From the NCBI RefSeq assembly GCF_036850765.1, contig NC_089495.1, positions 62,410,410-62,474,409 on the forward strand: a stretch of DNA of 64,000 nucleotides, in the 5' to 3' direction. Positions 56,537 through 64,000 of the stretch are shown piece after piece. The stretch is from Saccopteryx bilineata (Eukaryota; Chordata; Mammalia; Chiroptera; Emballonuridae). Under the pieces are notes generated by a model. The model was not told where the DNA came from and made no database searches. It saw only the letters and a list, made by a program, of their open reading frames with translations. The first letter of the stretch is position 1. Each line of letters begins with the position of its first letter. The position numbers were made by a program, and so were the translations under genes.

Positions 56537-56552
56537 AAAGAACAAGCTTTTC

Positions 56553-57198
56553 CCCTGACCTTTAGGCTCAGTGTTGGAGTGTCGGCCAAGCACATGGTAG
56601 GTCTGGGTTTGATTCCAAATTAGGGCACAAAAGAAAAACAACCAGCCTGACCTGTGGTGGCGCAGTGGATAAAGCGTCGACCTGGAAATGCTGAGGTCGC
56701 CGGTTCGAAACCCTGGGCTTGCCTGGTCAAGGCACATATGGGAGTTGATGCTTCCAGCTCCTCCCCCCTATCTCTCTCTCCTCTCTGTCTCTCTCTGTCT
56801 CTCTCTCTCTCTCCTCTCTAAAATGAATAAATAAATAAAGAATAAAAAAATGAATAAATAAATAAAAAATAAATAAAAAAAGATTAAAAAAAAAAAAGAA
56901 AAACAACCATATGCTTCTCCACCCTTCTCTCTCCCCCTTCTCTTCTTCTCTCCCTTCCCCTCCCACAGCCATGGCTCAAATGGTTTGAACAATTTGGCCC
57001 TGGAAACTCCATGGCCTAGTCTCAGGTGCTAAAATAGCTCTGTTGCTGAGCAATGGAGCAGTGGTCACAATGGCCAAAGCATTACCCTGTAGGTGGCTTC
57101 CTGGTGAATCCCATCAGGGGTGCACATGGGAGTCTGTCTCTGCCTTCTTACCTCTTGCTTTTCACTTAATAAAAAATAAAAATAAATAAATATAAAAT
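56553..57198 (+). mobile_element. tRNA-derived SINE, family B, split by another SINE
   Basis: Head CCCTGACCTTTAGGCTCAGTG and GGGTTTGATTCC, interrupted at 56645, resuming CCATATGCTTCTCCACC to an AAATAAATAAA tail. Outer duplication AAAGAACAAGCTTTTC (56537-56552) against AAAGAACATGCTTTTC (57199-57214). Confidence 0.92.
56645..56895 (+). mobile_element. tRNA-derived SINE, short family A', nested in a SINE
   Basis: Starts GCCTGACCTGTGGTGGCGCAGTGG with B-box GGTTCGAAACC, both intact, GCACATATGGGAGTTGATGCTTCC, CT stretch and a long AATAAATAAA tail. A perfect 14-bp duplication AAGAAAAACAACCA lies at 56631-56644 and 56896-56909. The intact head and perfect duplication show it is younger than the family B copy it interrupts. 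Confidence 0.97.
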
Positions 57199-57214
57199 AA
57201 AGAACATGCTTTTC

Positions 57215-59849
57215 ATTATACAAAAAATTAATTTATCTGGGAAATGCCTCACACAGAAATGAAATTCTACACAACCTCTTGCAAGAGGATTTGTGATAAA
57301 ACTAGATTAAAGTAAATTCTAGACAGTGAAGTGAAAAGCCAGCTCTTGGAGAGCATAACCTATGCACTGAAACTAATACATAATTTTGCAAAGTTGTATT
57401 AGAGAAGAAATCTGCCATAAGATGTGATAGAGTAATGAGACTGGACGTACCCTACCATTATTTTCTGGAAATCAGAACCTGGGCAGTGCCTAGAGGCCCT
57501 TCCAAAACTGCAGTGTAGGGAAACAGATTCTGAGCAGACCACGGTCACTCTGAATTAAAAAGACAGAGATAAGAATTCAAAATTACAATGTGCTTTTACA
57601 TAAACTTGTTTGCATCTTATCTTTATAGCTTTATTTAATTGCCATTTCCCCATGCTTTTAGAGTTTTATTTATGATGCCATATATTTTTACATTTACTTT
57701 AGTTTCCTTTCAAGATATAATGAGGATTCCATACCAAAGTTATAAATTTTAATTGCTGGAGAGAGTCAATTCTTGGGTGAGACCGAAGATATAGATTAGT
57801 ACAAAGAAACAGTGTGAAATTAAAACATTCAATAGTAGCCTGAGTTCTTTTTTATTCCTAATGTAATGAAGCTTTACCTTTTATAATGTGGGATTTTATG
57901 TTTGTCTGATAAGCATGTTAGATTGTGAAATTTAATAGCTTTTCTAAAAATAATGTATTAATACATGGCCTAATTATAGTAATGTACTAACATAATTTCT
58001 TGGTGTGATGGGAAACTTAGATGTGGCATAAGCAGTATTTATTTAAAATGTATAAAGTAATTTAAACCTCCTTAAAATTTTTTGAATAAAGAATCATGTC
58101 TATGTAAGACTTTTTTTTGAAACATATGACTAATTTCTGTTTATAAAATAGTGACTGATCTTTATATTGATTGGTCACTTGGTATTACCACTAGTATTAG
58201 TCACTATTTTGGACACACTTCTTTGTGTTCTTAGTGCATTTCATCAGTTTTTGAGAATACTTTTTGAACATTTTTTTTTGTGCTTTTCTTTTTATCAAAG
58301 CTGATTTATATATATGTGTGTATATACTATATGCATACATATACATTTATATGTTTCATAACCAATTAAATATTTATAGCATAAAATTTTCTTTTATAAA
58401 AAATAATTTAAAGCTATAACTATTCTATTATAGCTATCATTTAGTCTTATATAAGTATATATATTATCCCATACTTCTTTTTTATACTCATGAATTTTAA
58501 TAAATTCAAATTGATCCAAATTGCTATAATAATTTTTAATATTTTATTGTCTAATTTATTATTACAGCTTGGCTAGTGAGAATCCCTTTAACATGGCTTT
58601 AGCACCTCAGACAATCTTAAAAGTATCCTAAACATTAGGCAGTGATGAGAGTTCACACCAAGCCTATTTCTTTTTCTTATTCAAAGCCATAAAAGCAAGT
58701 ATCCTCCCAAGAGCTCTAATTACTTATAGTAGAGATTAGTAATATAAAAAAATAACATCTGAATTATTTTGTAAGGATGTTTGTGGGACTTCTTTATGTG
58801 CTAAAGAGCAATTATTCTATTTAAATACTTCTAGATGTGATAAAACTAAAAAAATGTCTTTTTAAAAATTTTCAACTAATTTATTAAACATAACATATAT
58901 TTATACCTGTCTCAAATAGCTTATTCTCTGTTCCTTTTAAACTTCAAGGTTCTTACACTCTTAACACATGGAATTTTAATGTTAATTAAAAATTTAGATT
59001 TTATCTCAATTTAGACTTATAGATGAATAGTATGATATTAATAAGGAGCAGCAATTATGTAGATTTTATAAGAATTGAAGAACATCTTTATATTGTTTTT
59101 CAACTCCCAGTTTCATCTAAAGTTTTAGTGTGGGGCAGTGAGACCCAGTATATCATGGAATAACACAGCTTTTCTAGGTTTACTTGCTATAGTTCCTCAA
59201 GGATACATTTAAAAAACATGAATTGAAACTTTCATATCCTGACCCCAACTTAAAAAAATCAACATTCTTGAAATTATTCTTTCTCTCTCATTAACTTTAT
59301 TCCACACATCCAACCTGTTGTTAGGTTCTCATACTTCCTGGATACCATTAGAATCCCCCCCCCTCTTCAACATAATTACTGTCATTGGCTATAATCAGTC
59401 TGATACCATTTCTCTCATTATTTATTACATTATCTTCCTAATTTTCTTCATTTCTTCAGCTGTGATGGTCCCCTACAATTCCTTTCTAGGCTACTGTCAG
59501 TATTTTTTTTTGTGTGTGAAATGAACATATGCTGTAGAATAAATCTTAAATGTACAGACATGGCATAGGAACTTCATTTTACTGATAATCCTTCCAACCT
59601 TTCATGACATCTACATCACTTGCTAAGTTGAAGACACTTTTTCACACTTGTTATTACTTTTTTTCTAAATGACAAATTTCTCTCTTAATTGTTCTTGCTG
59701 AACACTTTTTCTCTTCCTGTTCCTAAAGCTTATATTCTTTAAAAGTTGGTTCAGATATATGTGTTTGTTTTTTAAGAAACCTACCTACTACTTCCCTGTT
59801 AGACAAGAAAGTACCGCTTCTCTTGTAAAGATGCCCATGCCATCATCTA
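57215..59849. other. Long non-coding AT-rich stretch
   Basis: No gene or transposon recognised over 2.6 kb. TA-rich patches occur at 58305-58350. Confidence 0.5.
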
Positions 59850-60300
59850 CAGACCTGTTAGCTAATGTGGTAAAAAAAAAAAAAAAAAAAAAAAAAGATT
59901 TACAGATGTGATTAAGGCTAAAGACATTGAGGTGATGTAATATCTTGAATTACTTGGTTTGGACCAATATAATCATAAGTACTTAAATACTTAAAAGCAA
60001 AAGTGGAAGAGAAAAGTGTGAGGCAGAAGGATGAGATGTGAAAAGAACTGAACGAACTATTGTTGATTTTGATGATTTAAGAAGGAGGCTCAAGAATAAA
60101 TTTGACAGCCTCTAGAAGTTGAGAATGGTACTTAGTTTACACTCAACAAGGAATAGAGACTTTAGTTCCATAGCTACAAGGAACTGAATTCTGACAATAA
60201 TTGATCAAGGAGATAGAATTTCTTTTAGAAGAAACACAGCCCTCCTGACATTTTCATAACCCATACAAGATTATTGACCTACAGAACTGTGAGAATGTCC
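59850..60300 (+). repeat. Old mammalian interspersed repeat (probably MaLR-type LTR)
   Basis: Blocks GTTAGCTAATGTGGTAAAA, TTTACAGATGTGATTAAGGCTAAAGACATTGAGGTGATG, GGACCAATATAATCATAAGTACTTAAA, GACAGCCTCTAGAAGTTGAGAATGG and CTACAGAACTGTGAGAATG occur in the order found in a common mammalian LTR-type repeat. A 25-base A run (59872-59896) replaces part of the first block. Family name not certain. Confidence 0.55.
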
Positions 60301-61525
60301 TTCTTATAGAACAAAGATGGTGACGGAGTAGGCACATCATGTTCCAACTGCCACCTCCCAGAACCAAATTGGATTACAACTTAATTTAAGAACAATCATC
60401 TTGAAAAACCAACTTTAGACTAAACTAAGAGGAAGAGTCTATAACCAAGATCACCGAAGAAGCCACACTGAGACTGGTAGGAAAGGCGGAAATGCGGAAA
60501 GGGTTGCTCTGCTCCCTGGAGTGAGGGGTGGCTCGGGATCTGGAGGGACTCTCACTGTGGGAAGGGTTGCCCTGAGAGGTGTGAGTGCTCAGTTCTAGGC
60601 ATGGAGCCTCAACCTAGAGCCCAGAGCCTATAAGAGGTGACCAGACAGCATTTCACTGTGAAAAGAGCCAGCTTTCTGTCTGCAAGAAAGAGATAGAGCT
60701 CTCGGATGCAGACTCCGTCTTAAAAAGCCCACACAGAAAACCTCTTTCACAGCCATTTACACTGGGATCTGGCAGGGAAGAGCGCAGAGAACTGGAGTTA
60801 TATGAGAAGAATGTAAAGTTGGAGGCCCAGGGAGAGACACTGTGGAGGATGGCCACTGGCCCCTGTGCTGAGTCATTCTCCAGTACTGCAGTAACCATCT
60901 TGCTTGGGTGGAGTAGTCCCCTCAGAGCAGCATGCCTGGGGAAAAGCAACTGCTTCACCCTTGGAAGTATCTCCTACCCCAGTCATAGAGACTGGATTGT
61001 TGTGAGAGGCCAGGAAGCAGGTGGCACATCAGAGACTCAGTTTTCTTGTATTGAGATTGGAGTTCCCCCACACACTCTCTTGAGTCTATGACTGGTGTTT
61101 CCTCCTCAAGAAGAGACAGAAACTGGCTAAGAGCAGGCAGACCACATCTCTGCATCTCAGAAGCCACACCCACTGAATTCCTGGGGCCATACTCTACTGA
61201 GTATGAAAGTGAAAAAAAGTCTGGATAGCCTGACATCTGGGGCCGAGGGATGGAGCCACACCCACTACCAATCTTTGTCTCTGAATTGCAGGCTGTAGAC
61301 ATTAGCAGAAGTTTTTTATAGTGACTGAGTTCAATAAGTAGCCAGCAGATAGAGGCAGTAAGAGGTAGGACTCAGAGAAACTTGGCCATTTGAATGAACC
61401 TTCCCCCAGGCCCAGTGTGGGTAAAAGCCATCCTAGGAGTGCAGCTTGATACGACCATGTACACTTGGGCCTAGCAGAGGTAGCCATAAACTCTGGATTA
61501 CTTGTAGCTTCAAGAAGGTTGCTGA

Positions 61526-61914
61526 GCCCTGGCGGGTTGGCTCAGCGGTAGAGCATCGGCCTGGCGTGCGGGGGATCCGGGTTTGATTCCCAGCCAGGGC
61601 ACATAGGAGAAGCGCCCATTTGCTTCTCCACCCCCCCTCCTTCCTCTCTGTCTCTCTCTTCCCCTCCCGCAGCCAAGGCTCCATTGGAGCAAAGATGGCC
61701 AGGGCGCTGGGGATGGCTCCTTAGCCTCTGCCCCAGGTGCTAGAGTGGCTCTGGTTGTGGCAGAGGGATGCCCTGAGGGGCAGAGCATTGCCCCCTGGTG
61801 GGCAGAGCCTTGCCCCTGGTGGGTGTGCCGGGTGGATCCCGGTCGGGCGCATGCAGGAGTCTGTCTGACTGTCTCTCCCCATTTCCAGCTTCAGAAAAAT
61901 ACAAAAAAAAAAAA
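61526..61914 (+). mobile_element. tRNA-derived SINE, family B, inside the second L1
   Basis: Head GCCCTGGCGGGTTGGCTCAGCGG, B-box GGTTTGATTCC, two tandem 22-bp units (GGGCAGAGCATTGCCCCCTGGT from 61778, and from 61800), and TTCCAGCTTCAGAAAAATAC with A tail. A perfect 14-bp duplication AAGAAGGTTGCTGA lies at 61512-61525 and 61915-61928. Confidence 0.97.
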
Positions 61915-62520
61915 AAGAAGGTTGCTGATAGCCAGTCACAGCAGTGTCTCCCACTGGTCTGCACTGGGTTCCTGCTAGGGAGGCCCAGGGCTGGCACATC
62001 CAGGGGCTACGAGACTACCCAGGTACAGAAAATGCAATGCAAACACAAACAACAAAAAGTGCAGTAGCTGCAGACTGGTAGCCCACAGCAGGTTACAAAT
62101 AACAGCTGAAGCCAACACAAGAAGAACTAGAACCAACACTACTGGTACTGGGTAGCTGACAGTACCAACCTAGACTCAACTACCTACTCAAGCTGCACAT
62201 CCATAGGTGGAGTCTAGCATGACCAGACACTTTGGAGAATAAATACACACAACAGGACAGACACTGCACAGTTTGTAATACACATGATCAAGGTAGACCC
62301 TTAGAGCCAGCTAGCCTGAAGAAATAACCATACCCATGAAATAACCAACTGCATCTAATATTCCTATAGAAGAGAGAAAATAGTACCCTAAAGAAACATT
62401 CTAGAACAAGAAAAACAAGTGACCTGGAAGACAGTACCACCAAGTCTGTCTTCTTCATAAAGATCCTACAAAAATTTCAGTCAGACAGTGCTACCTAATT
62501 CACACACACACACAAAAAAA

Positions 62521-63398
62521 ATGGACAGACAGAGAAATGTGACCCAAATGAATCAACAACAGAAATACCTGAAAAAGAACTGAATGAGATGAAAGTAACC
62601 AAACTACCAGATGCAGAGTTTAAAATAATGATTTGTAGGATGCTTAAGGATCTTAGAGCAACAATTGATGGACATAATGAGCACCTAAATAAAGAGATAG
62701 CAAGCATCATAAAGGGCACTGAAATCATAAAAAAGAGCCAGTCACAAATGACAAATACAATATCAGAAATGAAGACTGCACTAGACAGAATCAACAGCAG
62801 GCTGGATGAAGCAGTGAATTAAATCAGTTACTTAAAGGACAAGATAAATGAAAGAATGGAAGCTCAAAAAGAGAGAGGCTCAAAAAGTCTGAGTAAACTC
62901 TAAGAGAACGCTTTGACAACATGAAGAGAAACAACAGCTGCATCATAGGGTTTTCTGTAGGAGAAGAGAATAAACAAGGGATAAAAAACCTGTTTGAAGA
63001 AATCAGTTGAACACTTCTCTAAGTTGATCAAGGAAAAAGTCACAGAAGTTCAAGAAACACAAGTCCCATTAAAGAAGAATCCAAGACATATCATAATTAA
63101 AGTATCAAAGTTAAGAGACAAAGAAAGAATACTAAAAGATGGAAGAGAAAAATAGTTAACTACCTACAAAGGAGCCCCCATAAAGATGATATCCAACTTC
63201 TCAACAGAAACATTTGAGGCCAGAAGTGATTGGGAAGAAATATTCAAAGTGATGCAAAGCAAGAACCTACAACCAAAACTTCTTTATCCAGCAATGCTAT
63301 CATTTAAAATTAAAAGAGAAATAAAAAGCTTAACAGAAAAAAAAAAGAAAAACTCAAGGAATCCATTAAGACCAAATAAGTACTGCAATAAATGTTAA
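62521..63398 (+). pseudogene. L1 ORF1 of the second L1, decayed
   Basis: ATG 62521 opens MDRQRNVTQMNQQQKYL but meets TGA within about 20 codons. Homologous reading continues in another frame (62589-62822, a coiled-coil-like stretch MKVTKLPDAEFKIMICRMLK..), then in broken pieces. The C-terminal domain is clear at 63186-63398 (FSTETFEARSDWEEIFKVMQ..LQPKLLYPAMLSFKIK). Product as for the ORF1 at 7250; at least three frame changes. Confidence 0.85.
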
Positions 63399-63467
63399 GG
63401 GGTCTGCATTAAAAAGAGCAAAGGAAAAAAATTTGAGAAAAATAGGATTGTAGATTTAAAAAATAAA

Positions 63468-64000
63468 ATGGCAACAAACAATTATATATCAATAATAACC
63501 TTAAATGTAAATGGATTAAACATTCCAATCAAAAGACATAGGGTAGCTGTGTGGATACAAAAACAGAACCCATAAATATGTTTTCTACAAGTGACTCACC
63601 TCAGAACAAAACATACACATTGACTGAAAGTGAAGAGATAGAAAAAAATATTTTGTGCAAATGAAAATGAAAAAGAAAAGCTGGGGTAGGAATATTTATA
63701 TCTGACAAAATAGACTTTAAAACAAAATCTATAGTAAGGGATAAAGGCACTACATAATTATAAAGGGAGCATCCAACAGGAGAATATAATCATTGTAAAT
63801 ATTTATGCACCTAATATAGGAGCACCTAAATATCATATATAAAGCAGATTCTGATAGACATAAAGGGCGAGATCAACAGCTATAGTATAATAGTAGGGAT
63901 TTTAATACCCCACTAACATCAATGAATAGATCCTCTAGACTCTAGACAGAAAATTAACAGAGAAACAGCAGCCTAAAATAACACACTCAACTGGATTTAA
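63468..64000 (+). pseudogene. L1 ORF2 of the second L1, decayed, partial
   Basis: ATG 63468 (AAAATGGCAACAAACAATTATATATC) begins an endonuclease domain with LNVNGLN, IKRHRV and, in shifted frames, IYAPN and GDFNTPLTS-like segments. Stop codons (for example TAA after NP at about 63572) and shifts break it. Truncated by the window end at about codon 175. It starts only about 70 bases after ORF1, against 302 in the L1 at 4858. Confidence 0.85.

Larger units (their letters stand above)
60308..64000 (+). mobile_element. Second L1, older lineage, 5' half (runs off the window)
   Basis: Starts near ACAAAGATGGTGACGGAG, an AAGATGG YY1-like start as in other mammalian L1s, with a GC-richer 5'UTR (60308-62520), decayed ORF1 and the beginning of ORF2. 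The 5'UTR shares no visible monomers with the L1 at 4858. Many stops and shifts indicate an older copy. A SINE is inserted at 61526. The 3' part lies beyond the right edge. Confidence 0.88.

Overview
The window is mammalian nuclear DNA, AT-rich, with no recognisable host protein-coding exon, tRNA gene or rRNA gene. It reads as a gene desert or a long intron filled with interspersed repeats. The tRNA-derived SINEs (heads such as GCCTGACC..GGTGGCGCAGTGG and GGCCCTGGCCGGTTGGCTCAG) are, from memory, of the kind seen in bats, most likely a rhinolophoid (horseshoe/leaf-nosed) lineage. That assignment is inference from SINE and L1 style, not a database result.

Layout. 1-4843: non-coding sequence with three SINEs. 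4858-12642: one essentially full-length LINE-1 on the + strand with a 14-bp target-site duplication. It has a CpG-rich 5'UTR built of ~240-bp tandem monomers, a pyrimidine-rich leader, a frameshifted ORF1, an unusually long inter-ORF region holding a 75-codon small ORF, an ORF2 with endonuclease, reverse transcriptase and Cys motif, and a G-rich 3'UTR. It is inactivated by nonsense codons and frameshifts. 12790-13345: an old mammalian repeat. 13538-14774: one Tigger/pogo-like DNA transposon nested inside another, both at TA sites. 15.6-31 kb: old L1 3' ends, many SINEs and long AT-rich unique sequence. 31.6-43 kb: more L1 and SINE fragments and a MIR. 44.5-47.4 kb: a dense mobile-element cluster including a 590-bp non-autonomous mariner-superfamily element with ~97-bp inverted repeats and a transposase N-terminal remnant. 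48.4-52.9 kb: a GATA microsatellite, L1 3' ends split by SINEs, and a 321-bp solo LTR with a 6-bp duplication. 54.8-57.2 kb: an unidentified coding-like stretch and nested SINEs. 59.8-64.0 kb: an old LTR-like repeat, then the 5' half of a second, older L1 whose 5'UTR differs from the first; it runs off the right edge.

How the parts work together: the L1s encode (or once encoded) the endonuclease/reverse transcriptase that mobilised the SINEs in trans, as shown by the A-rich tails and target duplications on many copies. The DNA transposons are non-autonomous and would have needed transposase from elsewhere. Nothing here suggests a functioning host gene system; the most unusual items are the L1 architecture and the mariner-derived element.
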